DNA from: Dasyornis broadbenti
Lineage: Eukaryota; Chordata; Aves; Passeriformes; Dasyornithidae
Direction of reading: 5' to 3'
DNA: 64,000 nucleotides
Assembly: GCA_013397935.1 (NCBI GenBank)
Contig: VZRN01000758.1
Span: forward strand, 39,560 to 103,559
This document shows, piece by piece, positions 1 through 14,200 of the stretch (positions are counted from its first letter, which is position 1; each line of letters starts with the position of its first letter). The notes beneath the pieces are model-generated. The model ran no database searches. It saw only the letters and a program-made list of their open reading frames with translations, and was not told where the DNA came from. Both the position numbers and the translations under genes were made by a program.

Positions 1-2553
1 TATTGAAAATTCTCTCCATTATCCAAAATTATTCAGTGTCTTCCTTCTCTGACTCCATTTAGTGTGCAGTAATCAAGGCTGAACAGCTCCTGTAAGGAGT
101 TTTAAAAGCACTGGTATGATAAGTATAAAAAGGCAAAATGTTCTTTGTCCTCATTAAAGATTGTGAGCAGAGTGTTAAACAATATTAATGGCTGGGATTG
201 TCAGTACTTAACAGTACTTTCCTAGTACAAGTGATTTTATTGATCGATACAGTCTCAATGTAACAGGGCAGATTATTCTACTGATTTTATCGAAACCTTA
301 ACTAAGTTTGTTAGTGTACCACATATCCTTAAATAGATCTAGATGATGATGTAGATTAAGAAAAGCAGACCACCATCCATCTTTTTTTGATCGGTTAATA
401 ACTTAAATCCATCATTGCTGTGACCAGCTTTTTTAAGATTCTGTTGTGCATACGTGTTTCTTTGGTGGTAAAGATACATAGCTGGGTTTAGATGGCTGTG
501 GATTGTAAAGAAGTCGGCCTGACACATGCAGGATTGTGTATTTGTTAAGAGGAAGCAGAAAGCCAAAGAAAACAGGAAAGCAAAATAATTCTGTAGATAA
601 TTTAAAGGAGAGCCATTTATTAAGAGTGTCTGTCTGCAGAGATTTATGAAGAATTATTCAAAGCATTTTTCACTCATGTTCAGAATATTACTTGGTTTGT
701 GCTTTAGGAGTTAAATTTTTTGCTTTCTAGCTGGTGCTATGTTGTGATTTATAATTAATATTTTTTTTCCTTTAATTATCTGTTTGGTTTTGCTGTATAG
801 AGCTGTGTTGTATGAACTCTCTCATTTTACTCTTACATGTGTTACATGTGTCACGCATTAGAGGTGATCAAAATAAATTTTACTCAGTGAAACACACAAT
901 TTACATTAGTAGTCATGATAGGTTTAGAAACCCCGTCTAAGTGCTTTTCTCTTTTCATTATACTGTGTATCATAATTATACTGTATCACATACTTTTGCC
1001 CAAGTTAAGATGAACATCAAATTGTACTAATCGTACATTTCCATACCGTGAGAAATGGTTTTTGTCATGACTGCATATGCTCAGAATAATTGTTAAATAC
1101 TTTAAGAGGAGAGAGAAAGAAATTAAGTTCTGTCTCTAAGTCACAGTCTATTAAAGCACAACTAGGGATATCAAAACTCAAGTGCTGCTACGCTGTGTAG
1201 TCTGCTGATGACTGTTTTAACAGCCATGATTCCTTCTAAAGCCCTACAAAGTATGAGATACTTAGCCATGGTGAAGGAAAATGTGGTCACGTTCCTTATC
1301 CTGAATACAGCTCTACATCTGACATGTAGGCAATAAATTTTCTTTTTCTGTAACAGATATTTCCTTGAGCTCTTTGGGGAAGGTGGAGGGAGGTAAAAAA
1401 TTTTGTACATTATAGTAAAGAAGGAAAGAGAGGGAGCAGTAATTCCTACAGTCTTACTATCACCACCTGAAGTATGGTAGAAAGACTCAGGTTTCCCCCA
1501 TCTTTTTAATCAATCCATAGCATTTTAAACACATTTTCAATTCCTATTCTGTATTGTTTTACATAAGGTAATCCTTATATTTTAATGTACAAATGACTAT
1601 TGCTTTTTTAAATTGGGCTTTCAAAGCAAGTTAAATCTTAAGGGCTTTTTCTTCAAAATTAGTCTGTAAAGCTACTTAATGAATTGCTAATGAAGGGATA
1701 AACTTATTTTCTGCTGGAAGAGTATTTTATTTTTGAATGTGTAGTGTAACTCACTACGTTTTGTTAAGGTTGTTTGGTAGTATACAGAACTAAATTAGAA
1801 TGTAGTTCAAACCTAGATTGCATTGACTTTGTGCAATCTGGTAGCATTCTTCTGCATATTCTTTTTGTGTGAGTGAAGATTCACAATTAATATTCCTTAC
1901 ACATTTATAAATTGCACATGAGGGTAGGGGAAAATTGTTCATGAAGAGATGAATAATTATTTCTTTACAGCAGGATTTGAATCTGCACATAAGGCACCGG
2001 CCATCTTTGGAGGCCTGAGTAAGAAAATAAAATGTGAATATATCCTGACTAGCTGAACCATTTATTATGTGCTTTGGATGAAGAGCTCATTGTGGGGGAG
2101 AAAGTAGTGTAGGATCATGCTACATATATAAGCAATACTAAATAAATCCTTATACATAAGGAATCTGAATTACAGCTTGAGTCTAGTGTGCCATAATAAC
2201 TTTATTATCTAACATTGTGTCATTTAGCATAGACCATTCTGATAAAAAACCCCAAACAAACAAAACCCAACAAGCTATGGAGCTAATAACAGGGGTTTAC
2301 TAGAAAGACACTGAAATGAATAAGCAGTAATTCTTGACCTTCTGCTTTAGATGTTGAAAGGAAGGAGCATAGGAACAGAAAAATTCTTTGCAAGAAGGAC
2401 TGCTAAGCAAGAAGTGAGAGCTAGTCTATCAGTAGCTAAGAGAAGTGAGCAGAAGAGATAAGTAGTCTTCCTCAGATAGGTTGTGGAAGAGTGGTCAGTG
2501 AGCCTTCTTCTTTAGTTCTGCAGTAAACTGAATGCTCCTGCATCAGATATAAT

Positions 2554-2589
2554 TTGTGTGTGTGTGTGTCTGTGTCTGTGTATGTGTGC
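2554..2589. repeat. (TG)n microsatellite, interrupted
   Basis: A run of TG dinucleotides is interrupted by TC and TA units, seen directly. Confidence 0.85.
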
Positions 2590-5500
2590 TGCCTTTTCTT
2601 GGCATTTATGCTGTCTTATATGACTCGTTTCTGAAAGATGTCGAAAGATTACAGAGTGAACTAAGGGGAGAAGGTCCTGTGGTCATGAGTAGCTTAGGAG
2701 AATAACAAACGCTTGTTATCTTCTCTTACATTGGCTATCTCTACCCACATCACTATTCATTGTCTTTTTTTTTTTCACCTGCTTACAGTCTCTGGTGTCC
2801 AAATATAATATAGATTTAGTTAAGAGTAAAAAACCTAATTTTACACTAAACTTGTTCACTGTAGAATTTTTTGACTGAGATAGGCTTGGATTGCTCTGCA
2901 GGTACATTTGCAAATAGATACACATTACTGAATGATTCCTAAATTTATAATTCTGATACAGATTTTTTCTGTTGACTTTGGAAATATGGACATTAAAATA
3001 AGAAACTTACAGGGTTATTTATGATAAATACTGTGAATTATATATAAGAAAATCTTCAAGATGTATTGACGTAAAAATTGAGGCTTGTGGTGCAGTTTCT
3101 TTGTTTAATTTCTCATAATTATCATTGTCTTTATCTAATATACTTTTTCTTCTCTAGATGAAAAAGTTTGCAGAAACAAAGCATGAAGCAGAGGTAGAAC
3201 CTTTAATTTCATTAGGCATGTTGTAACTGGTGAAGATTAATGTATATATCTCTTGCTAATTCTTTTCAATTACTCAGTTCATATAAATTCCCAAACCTTG
3301 TTAATTATGCTGAAGTCAGGTGGTAATTTTTAACAGTGTTTCCACAGCAAGGGAATTTTCCTGGTCTAACCTTGCCCTCCTGTAGAAACTCTCAGCAGAT
3401 TAGGTATTCTGACTCTAGTCCATTCGTTTTCAGCACAAGCCTAATTGCTGCCGACTGCCTGCCACAGGTACCCTGGTTATTGTACATTTAAGGGATGCAG
3501 GTTCTTCTGAGAACAAATAAGGAAAGATTAATTGTTTGTTTTGTTTCATCCCAAGAGAAATGTGGGAGCTTAATCAAGAAAAATAATTTCTTCTGTTGAT
3601 TTGGCTTATTTGTGGGAAGGGATAATTGTATAGAGGCAGGCATAGAGCTATGCATTTTGAAAGAAATTTTGCCATTTACCTACTTGGGAGGCAAAGATAC
3701 AGCAAAATGAATGTAACACAGCATTGGAATTGATGGGGATGGTTCACATTTCTCATAGTAAGTAATTTGGCTGCTGGGCTTTTATTTGAACCAATATTGC
3801 TAGGTGGTGTTGTCATTTGTTTTTTCTGCTTCTTTGGATATCTAATCAAGGAGACAACAGTAGGGGGAAAAACGCTTTTCCAAATTGTCCTTAATTGCTA
3901 GAGCACGAAGTGAGCTAAGCACTCAGGTATTTCCAATTAAAGAACTTGTTTCTAGCAAGCACCATTAAATCTATCTTTCCCAATCTGATAAATAAGCTAT
4001 CAAAGAGTGGAACAGATTAATTGAGAGCAATTAGTTCAAAGCTCAGTATAACAGTAATAGAGTAAACCAACATTATCAATGAATGCAAATGTTACGTAAA
4101 GCAGTAAGAAGCACTCATGCAACAAAACAGAGTTGAGAGTAGCCACTAAGCACAAAGGAAAATTTTATCTGTGGTACAGAAATAAAAGACACAGGAAGAT
4201 CACAGATCCTGCAATTCAGAACCAATCACAAGATTTACTCCAATAGCATCTAAAACATAAGAAAGCCCCACGTATATTACAACATTTGTGTATGTAGACA
4301 CGGTAATTTCTAAGTATGATTGCTTATCATACTTAGTATAATCAGTAACCCCTGTGTTTGGTAGACGTAGTTTAGGCACTGGATTTTGATTCCCTGCTAT
4401 TCCAGGTATGTGTTCCTATTTATATAGGCCTTTTCGATGGTTTCTTTCTTCCAGCCACCTGTGCATGCCAAATTGCATTGGTCCACATAGCGTAAACATC
4501 ATTCTGCATGTGGGTCTTTGTAATGACAAAACATAGAAAAAGCACCTGGATGCTCTCCTTGAGTGCCAGTCTTTTGCCTTTTGACAATGCACACATCGTC
4601 ACGAGGAGAAACCCTGTCTGTCACCTTAGATATTGATATAAATTTATAGCGTCTGAGTATTAATATGTTCAAAAAAAGTATTATGTGTTGGTTTGCTTGT
4701 TGATATTTGTTGCGTGTGTTCTGCTTTGGAGTAATATACTCCATCAAGAAGAAGGCACATGAAACAGACTAATTTCTAAGTCAGTTTTTACAGAGCTACC
4801 TTGGCTAGGTAAGTTATATTGCTGCTCTGTGTGTTGGCATCATTCACCTAAATTGACAGCACAAATATACCAGCTGCCACAACTTTTAAAACTGCTCTCT
4901 TAGAGCGTTAGTTTGTGTGATGCATCTCTGGCCTTTACAGCAGTAATGTGGCTGGAGTCTGCTTTTGCAGAATTACAGTTTTAAAATGGTTGGGTAAAAA
5001 TCTTATTTCTTATGCTGTTGCAACCCACTGGGTACGTCTATTCTAGGAAAATGAAAAGGTCAGTGATAACTTTCCCAATAAAACCTTCTGAGAAAATGTC
5101 ATTCCAGTTATGTGTATCTGACTGGGGGAGTTCATCCTCCATTTTTTGAGTGCCTTGGTTTTTTTATTTCTGGAATATCATCATCATTAGAGAAATTCAG
5201 CATTCATAACCGTGATAGTATGATGTCATGTCAGCTCATGAACTGATGATAACAGACATACTTTAACAGACATAGGACTTTGAACACAGGTAATTTACAG
5301 TATTTTTCTTCATATCCTAGCTGGCAAGTCATAACTGAATAAGATCACAATTGTATTCTGAGTAACTATGGTATTCTGAGCGGCTTCCCTGTGATGTTGG
5401 TTTCTGAAAAATATTCAAAATATCTCCAAGAAATCATGAAAAAGTTAGACAAGTGAAATCTCTCCTAATTTCTTCAGATGTCAAGGCATCCTGATCTTCA

Positions 5501-8130
5501 AGTGCGCTTTTGAATGTGAGATCCAGCTCTCACATATAGTTAAGTGGGGAAGGTTCCCAATGTAACATTTTGAAAGCACTCGTAAAGCCACAGGAGATTA
5601 TGAAGGAACAAAGACTATGCACAGAATTCAGAGTCTACAGTCTTGCAACCCATTGCATTTAAGCAGCCATCTCCACATTATCCCATCAGATGTTTCTCTG
5701 TTTATTTGGACTCAGTCAAGGTCATGCAGTGATACGTGTTAATAGTTTTGAACAGCAGCAGTTGTATAACTTCACAATTAAGAAGCAATTTGTGTTGCTG
5801 TAATGATATTGTGCAATAACGCCATGCAATATTGCTTACCTTCTTTACAGGTGAATTTTTTGTATAATTAATCAAATTCAGGCAAGTTTAATTATGTGAC
5901 CTGAATTAGTTATCCATCTTTAAATGCTGGGATCACAAGCACATGCACTGCAAGAGTAAGTTACCACAAGATACTGGCATCTTTTCATAGTATTGGAAAT
6001 AAAGATTAGTGAGTTTTATGATGAATTTGCCCTCTAATGATGTAGGAGGCTCTTGATAACTGTGGTTCAATGCAGATACTCAGAAATTATTAATGTAAAA
6101 GTACAGAAAATATTTCAGTGAAGAGGACCAGCAGCCAGGCTTAACATCTCAACCCAAATTTGATGTGGCAGAAGAAATCCCTCCCAAAAATCCAAATTTC
6201 TCTAGTTTGTCAATTATTTTTGACCAATTTTACAAAGCAGTGATGTTCACCAAGGAAGTCAGAGAGAAGTCTGTCATCAGACAAGATAGATGAGGAAGCT
6301 GAGTTTGTTACTGTGTGTATGGAGACATATAAATTATGTTCTCTCTAGTATATTTACCAGGTATAACCACTATATTATCCTTTCTATATCTATAGCAGAT
6401 TCTTTCAACTTCCAGTTCTTTCAGCTCTCTATCTTGCAACCTTTTCTTGTTTTGTTTTTTTTTTTTCCCTAAAATTTAATTTTGTCCCTTTGACTGGTTT
6501 ATTCAATCTGCATACCAATTATAGTATTGCGTTCTGATGATCATATATTGAAGGTCATCTCTGGGGCTAACAGACAATGCAAGGGTTTTTGTAGATTTCA
6601 GTTTTCTGTAAATCCTTTCTGAACCGTTGCACTACATCTACATCTGATGGCATACTCACTTTTATTTGCTCATCATAGAGTCTAAAGTCTGATTAAGGTC
6701 TCTGTACCACAGAATATAGTACTATTCTGCTTATTCATTGAAGCACCAAGAAATGTGGCTGAAATGACAATGTTACCTAGCTTCAGATGCTAAAGCTTTC
6801 TTGTAAGGTAAACCAGAGCCTTCAGAGAAAGAATAACCACTGAGAAGAAGGGGTGCAACACAACCTTTTTATGAATTCTTCTTGTGTGGGAAACATGGAG
6901 GCCAAATATTTGTGCCAAAGTGAATAATAGCAATAAAGAAGATTGTAGTCTAAAAATGTCAGAATATATGATTCTTTAATCTATGATATTCAATTTCAAC
7001 CTAATATGTGGAGTTTAGTGACCATAATTAAGTAGTTCTCTGGTTGCTGAGTAAGGAACATCAAGTAATTCCTAAGTGTGAATATAACATCAAAAATATG
7101 GAATTTATAAAGAATGTCTTGGCATTTTTGTGGCATTCTAATATTATGATAATTTTTAACAGAAATACACAGTTCTTCTGCCTCTGTTAACAGGCTAAAC
7201 TGTAATATTGTTTCTCCATTTTGGAGAAGTCATCCCTCTTTCAGTAACAAGAATGCAGAGAGTTTTTAGCCAAATCAGAACATTGTCTACAGAACTGCTA
7301 TGGTGTAACAAATTCAGCCGTCCAGCTGAGGCTGCTTGTCTGCCCTTAGCACAGAAAAGGTAAATAAGCATTCACTGACCAAGTTAGGATGGTCTCTTTT
7401 CACAAGTAATTGCATCATTTCTCACCTTTATCAAGGACTCCCTTGCTAGTGAGTTTTGGGAGGAACAAGTGTCAAGGAAAAGGACCATAATGAAGTACCT
7501 GCAATTAAGCAAGTATTACATTGCTCTGTTAATTCTGTAAAAACTTGTCAGTTTGCCACCCAAATAAATGCCTAGACTGCGTAAAACATGGAGCAGAGTG
7601 ACCTCTAGAAGAAAAATCAATGGCAATTCATATTTCATATGTCTATAATTGCTTGTGAGAGCATGGCAGCAGTTTGTTTATAGAGCAGCTTGTTCTACCA
7701 GAGATTGTTTCCTGACTTTTTCTTCTTTCTAGTGGTGATGCCTCTCATGGACTGTGAATCACAGCTAGACACAGCAATAGACAAGTTTTATTGGTGGTGA
7801 TTTTTTATTATTGTTTTCACATTACTGTCTTCAGAATTGCTGCAATGTGTCCTGTTTCAACCAGTGCACTAATGTATAGTTACATGTAAATTGTGATCAC
7901 AACTGTTTCCTTGAAAAACTCCTGAAGCTATTTTTTACCTTCTTTTTAGTAGGCAAGGCTTTATCTTCCATGAAGTTATCCATTTGCTAGTATTTTAGCC
8001 ATCAAACTGATTCCATTGTGTGGGCATTATTTTTAAGCAATTTGTCAGAGAAACAAGGCATTCTCACAGTCTGCTAATTTAAAGACAGAATTTTGAAAAT
8101 ATCTTTTTTCCTCCGCTTTGCTTTGTTTTG

Positions 8131-8298
8131 GTTTTTTTCATTTTGGGTTGTTTTTTTTTCTTTTTTTTTTTTTTTTTGTTTGTTTTTTTTTTTTTGTTTT
8201 TTTTTTTTTTGGTTTTTTTTTTTTTTTTTTTTTTTGGGTTTTTTTTTTTTTTTTTTTTTTTGTTTTTTTGTTTGTTTTGTTTTGTTTTGTTTTTTTTG
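8131..8298. repeat. Low-complexity T/G tract of about 165 bp
   Basis: Nearly every base is T, with scattered single or paired G, ending in (TTTTG)n. Overlapping reading frames here code only for F/L/G/V or K/N/T/Q stretches and are not genes. The tract lies inside the SNX24 intron. Confidence 0.9.
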
Positions 8299-11200
8299 AG
8301 GAGCTGTTGTAAGATTTGTATCCCCACTGAGGACTGAGATGTCATAGGGATAGAGAAAATGCCGCTCTGTTTATGGATTACTGTTAGGTCAACAAAACTT
8401 TGGCAGCATTGATTAACTTGACAGTGAGTACAGCAGTACATTTATCACTTATGGCTGTGCTGTAGAAAATCTAATAAGAGGCAAACAATTCCCTTTAGAG
8501 CTGTAACAGGTTCACTGTGGCTAACGGTGCATGCACTGGAAATTTCTGACTTTAAATTATACCCTTGCTGCTAGTTGGGTCATTGACTCCAAGCTACTGC
8601 ACTTTCACTACTGTGTTCTGTATTATTAATTTGATCAAAATTGTTTTGGCTTCTGTAAATGTGTTCAAGCTGTATATTGAAGTTCATATAAACTCATAAG
8701 CATTTTTGAAGAAGGGATGCAGAAATGAGCATGATCCAAGCTACATTATATAGAAGGGGCAGGAACTTTTTAGAACCACTAATGTTTGGGGTCTTACAAG
8801 CTTATAAAAGAAAAATTTTGAACTGTTGCTTGCAAACCTGACTCCAATTCCCAGAGTTAAATAAACCCCAAATTTATATTGTATTCAGTGAGTTTCAGTT
8901 TGGTCAGAAGGACTTTTTCCACATATACAAATATGTTCTTTTTTAATTACCAGTAATTACCTTACAAATTCTGTATGGGTTTATTTACAGATATGTTCTT
9001 TCAGTTGTCTTCTTTTTCCAATAATTATGAGAAATGAACTGCTAAGAAGAGATTTTTTTTTGCCTTTCCTGTGTAGAAGCACTGCTGCTTGACTTGAAGT
9101 TAGTGTTTGGCTATAATCTTATAGTGAAATCAGGTTTTATTCAGTATTTCTTGGTTTCACTCTAATAAAACTTTTCTCAAAGTCTATAACCAGTGCATTG
9201 GAAAATGTCTTTGCATTGCAAATATAAAGAAATTAAAGGTTTTTTCTTTTGCTTTTGGTTTTTTTTTTTTAATTTTGTACTGATTTAACTCTTAAATTGA
9301 AGCCCGCATAAGATATTCTTCTACAGAAGAATATCAAGGTTTCTTCCAGTTCAAATAACCAAAAGTTTGTAAAGGCCACATCCCCAAATAATTGTGTCTC
9401 TAGAAACATGCAGGAAAGAAGATTGCAGAAAATTTGTTATTAAGTGCAGATTAGAATATACAGCGTGCAGCTTAACTCATGGCTTTGTGACACAATCTGC
9501 AAAATTGCTGTTCAAATGAGACTGTAGTAATTTTCACCTTTTTTTTAAATTTTAGGATATATGGTACACTAGAGTAGAGAGCCTTTGTGGGTAGAAACTG
9601 TTATTTCAAGTATTTTATGTTATTTTAGGAAACTCTTTAAATTGGAGGTTTTGTTCTGCAGTATCTGTAAAAATGATGTTGTTTTCTTTGTTGGGAGAGA
9701 AGTATTCTACTTGAATCAATTGTCAGGAGGCTTAATGTAATAAGGCAGTTTGTGGTCTGACTAAAAGAAACACCGTGCAACAGAAATTCCCATAGCAGTT
9801 TGTTTTTAACCGAAAAACTGAGTTCACCTGAACCATAAATACATTGAAAACTGAGGCTTAATAATGTGGAGTGGCTTCAGAAGGAAGAGGGATTGTTGTC
9901 CAAAGTATGTCTTGTAATGACCACAATTTAACCAAATATCTATGTTAATGATAGTGAAGCTCAACAGCATAACAGCAGATTCTTTGCAAGAAATTATCAA
10001 GCAAGTTGACATTCATAACCTTTGCATAGTTAGGGGGAAAATATGATTAAAATAGTGGCTCTCCTTTCTTTTTTTTTTTTTTTAAGGATAGAAGTTGTGT
10101 TTCTCATTCTCTTACTGCATTTTATAGGTAACACATTTCCACACTTTCTCCTGGGTTCATACAATAAAGGAGTTACCCTACTGGCTGCCTTACTGAACAG
10201 AGACTTGGTATTGATTACCTATCACACTGGCATCAGAACTACTCTTAGGATTCAATTTTTTTGTTGTTTTGCATATTTTATTGATCAAAAGTGGTAAATG
10301 AGCATCAAGCGTGCAAGAAGACGATGAATTGTTTACTTGCATAAAATAACCTTTCAATAAGGGAAGATGCATTGCTCACACTTTTGGTGCTGTTCTGCTG
10401 CCCGAAGCAGATGGCATTCAGCTGCTATTGATTTGCTCCTATAGTTACAGAGCAGCATGTAACAAGGCATGCTCATTTCTCTGAAAGAGAGGTGAGGTTT
10501 TTTGCCAGGGTGGCAGGAGTGAAAAAGGAAGGATGGGGGATTTGGAGGATTGTTTTGGGGTTGTAGGTTTTTTGCAAGAAAAAACAAGAAAAACGTTGAA
10601 GTCCTGTGCAAACAAAAAGCAGGATTTCTGTGTTTGCAGAGAAAGGGAGTTACTTTGTCCAGTCCTAGCACTTCTGGTGACATTAATTCCTGATGCAGAT
10701 TAAATCCAGGAACAAGCAAGTACTTAGGATTTTAAAAATAGCCAGAATTTAGCATCACAAGCTCCACACCACAAGTCTTAAATGGTTTTTTTTTATTTAT
10801 ATGTGTTTTGTCCTACTTGTGTAAAGACTGTTGTTTCATTAGCAAGACAAAATCATATGACAATATGCTGGGCTTGATTCTGCAAACAGTTCATTTCACT
10901 GAAGAATACAGAATTTAATATGTTGCTGCTGGACCTCTCCTGTAATGGGGGACATGCATACATGACAGATAGCTTTCTCTGAAAATTTATGTGGAAGGAT
11001 ATTTAATGCAGAATTTTGGCATGAACAAGATCTCTAATTCTTTGGCAGATTTTAATGAAATGCAGATATGTGATAGAAGAGGTTTCAGCAAATAGAGTAT
11101 AGGTATGTTTGCTCTAAGACAAAACATTTTAGTTTGAAGTCTTATTTCCAAAAGAGTAGTTTGGTGGGTGGTACTGAGGATCAGGATACAGTCCTCGATG

Positions 11201-14200
11201 AATCTGTTTTAACATAGAAATAATGCATCTGTCAAGGTGCACAAGTGTTGTTGTATGAGTTAACAAATTCAGACTCTTGGTGACAAAACTGGACTAGTTA
11301 ATTGTTTTGACAACACATACTAAAGCCTTTCTTGCCCACCTGACTGTTCTGCAGTGACTTTCTGCTGGAAATGCTTACTGTTGCTTTATGACAGTCTTGA
11401 GCATCTTCCTGTTCTTATGTTATTTAGGAAAATAAAATTAAATCATTTACTCCATTATGACTGATCTACTGTCCTCCATGTCCTTTATATAGTGTTTCTT
11501 TTTAATGAAAATAATGAATGAGTTATGACACCTGGCAAAACATTGTCACAGCATAGTTAGTAGCTACAATTTAATTTAAATGTTCATATTAGTATCTGTT
11601 TAAAAATGTCCTACTTCATCTATTCAAATTTCTCTTCTCTGACATTGATTTCAATTTGCTTGTGTAATTTATGAAATGCTGTCTAAGCTTTTTTGATTTC
11701 CATATGGTTAGGTGTCACTACATCTTGACCATTTGTTATGCTGCTTCTGTAACATCAGCAGGCAAGAAGACATTGTCTGAATCTTCGACTTTAACCTGTT
11801 GGTTCCAATACTGAGTAGACATTTCTTATGACTGTTTTTCAAAGCAAATCTTTGTGATTTTTTTCAGAAAACAGATGCTTTTTAATCAACGGCTAATGCC
11901 ATCAGCACAGTATTTATCTCATTGTTCTAAGTTGATTTGGTCTTGCTCTCCTGTGGGGCTAAGGATATGTTTTAAACATAAGAATATTTGCAAACAGAAG
12001 TTAATATAATAGAACATGGATAAGTGCGTGTTTTAAAGCAGATTTTTCTCTTACTATGAGAAAGCCCGTTGCTTTCACAAATTGAAGCAAATACATACAT
12101 ATTCTTGTTCTATACCTGTGGTATCTATCTGTACTGTTAGGACTGACTCCAGTTTTCTTAATTTCCTTCATTTCTGAGTTTGTCAGTGGTCAAAACTGAC
12201 TTTGTGCTTCTTTGCCACTGTGTAAGCAACCACATCCTGAAGTAGAGAATCAGGATATCAGAATAAATTGTTAGGATATTAACTATTCAGGGAAAAAAAA
12301 CCCACCAAAAATCTGGTTCCACACACAGATTTTTACCTGTCTTTTGCTGATAGAGGTAAGTAAATGTCTTACAAACACAACATGTATTTTCTTGTTAAGC
12401 TGATTAAAATTCAAGTAATCTTAAGAGTTTTTAAAATAAAGCTTAGCAATTTCCTTGCAGCTACACTTCTAACACAACAAAATAGCTTAGAATACTTACT
12501 CAACATTGTATTTTGTGCTGAAAGGGCTTCCAACACTCAAAACTAACAAACAAAACCTAAAAAACCATGACCATATAAATCTAAATATATTTCATCAGCT
12601 ATATTACCCCTGCTTTACCTCTGCAAGAATGACACAATTGAGTTCATTAACCCCAGGTGCAGTGAATTCCCTGTGCTTTCTACATTCTCTTGTTTAGACT
12701 TTGGAGTGGGTACCTGCTGTTTAATCTAATTAGTTTCAAAGGGAATGTAAAATCATTTCTCAAGAGTTTACTATGACCCAAAACATCTGACAAGAAAATA
12801 TCAGAGAGACAAAATACGAAGTTATTGTAGAGTTGAATAACATTTTTGTTACAGTATCTTGTGGAAACAATGCAGATGAGGAAATCATGCTCAGATGACT
12901 TCTCCATTTTTGATATGACATTTGCGTGAAATTGCCACTCTTGTGGAAAGCAAAGGAGAAACTTTCCAGGTGGTGTAGTCCACAATTAGATTTCTTCCAC
13001 TTCTTCTTCCCTTTCTTTTTCTTTTTTTTCTATTTGTCATAGTGGTCTCTTTCCTTAATGTTTCTCAAAATGTAATTTATGGATAATTGGTGTCTCATAT
13101 TCTGGTAGTGGACAGCAGAAACTTCCTGAAAGGGAAAATACATGAATTTCCGGTGATGTGAATTGTGCTGTGTGCAGTTCCCATGGCTGGTTGTACTTAA
13201 GAGTGTTTTATTAAGAAATCCTGGCATTTACCAGTGACTGCGTTGGTCTGAGGAATGGTGTAAGAGGACTCAGATGCTGCTTGTCTCAGGTGAGCATCCT
13301 GGTGCCCCATGGCACTGCATGTTGAAGCTTTCCCTGGGAGACAGACTGGCATAGGGTGGGTTAAATAAGACACTTTGCTTCCCCTGAATGTTCAGTGTTT
13401 TTTTCACTATAGCATGTTTGTATTTAGTTATTCTAAGCTTTGAGAAAACAGTACTGCAATCTACTGTGTATTGTTATTGTAAATGTGATTGCTTTTTTGC
13501 AAGCCTTCTTCCTCTGTACTCTTGAGATTTTCCAAACCTAGCTATCTAATTTCTGTATCTTCCTAGAATGTGTATTTTCTGGATCTACTGATTGATATAT
13601 GTATTATCTAAGATATACCTGCACCTATTATCACCATCACTATTGACATGGTCTTAATTACTTGTTAATTTTCCATTATCCTGCAATGGTCCATTGACTT
13701 CTGAAAAATATTTCAGTTTAGACATTTTGAAATATTTTTGTATCTGTCATTAATGGATCTACTCTTTGTATTATTTTTTCCTATTACTTATTTTTTAAAG
13801 CCTTTCTTGTTCCTACTAAGTTTTTATAGTATCATTGACTTGTCCTGCCCTTCTGCTTCTTTTCTTTTTGCTCTGTTGATTTCTCCATTTCTCATCCAGC
13901 TTTGTCTTAACCTCCAATCCTTTGAGCAGTGTCTCAGGAAATTATATTGACTGCTTCCTTTCATTTTTATTTTTCAAAGAAACTGTTCTGGCACTTTGTT
14001 TCTAATCTTTCAAGGACTAGTGTCCTGTTTTACTGAAGCAACATTCACTATTTGCTCCCCTTAAATTATGTTCCCAGTTTTACGAAAAAAATTCAATATT
14101 TTATTTTTCACATTAAATGGGTTATATTTGTAGACTTAGCCACGAGTCAATCTGCTCTGCACTTAATAGTTAAATATTAGTTGGAACTGTAACTGTGTTT

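Noticed and set aside
8079..8441. Lysine-rich 120-residue frame and phenylalanine-rich frames on the other strand
   Set aside because: Translation of the T/G homopolymer tract, not a protein.
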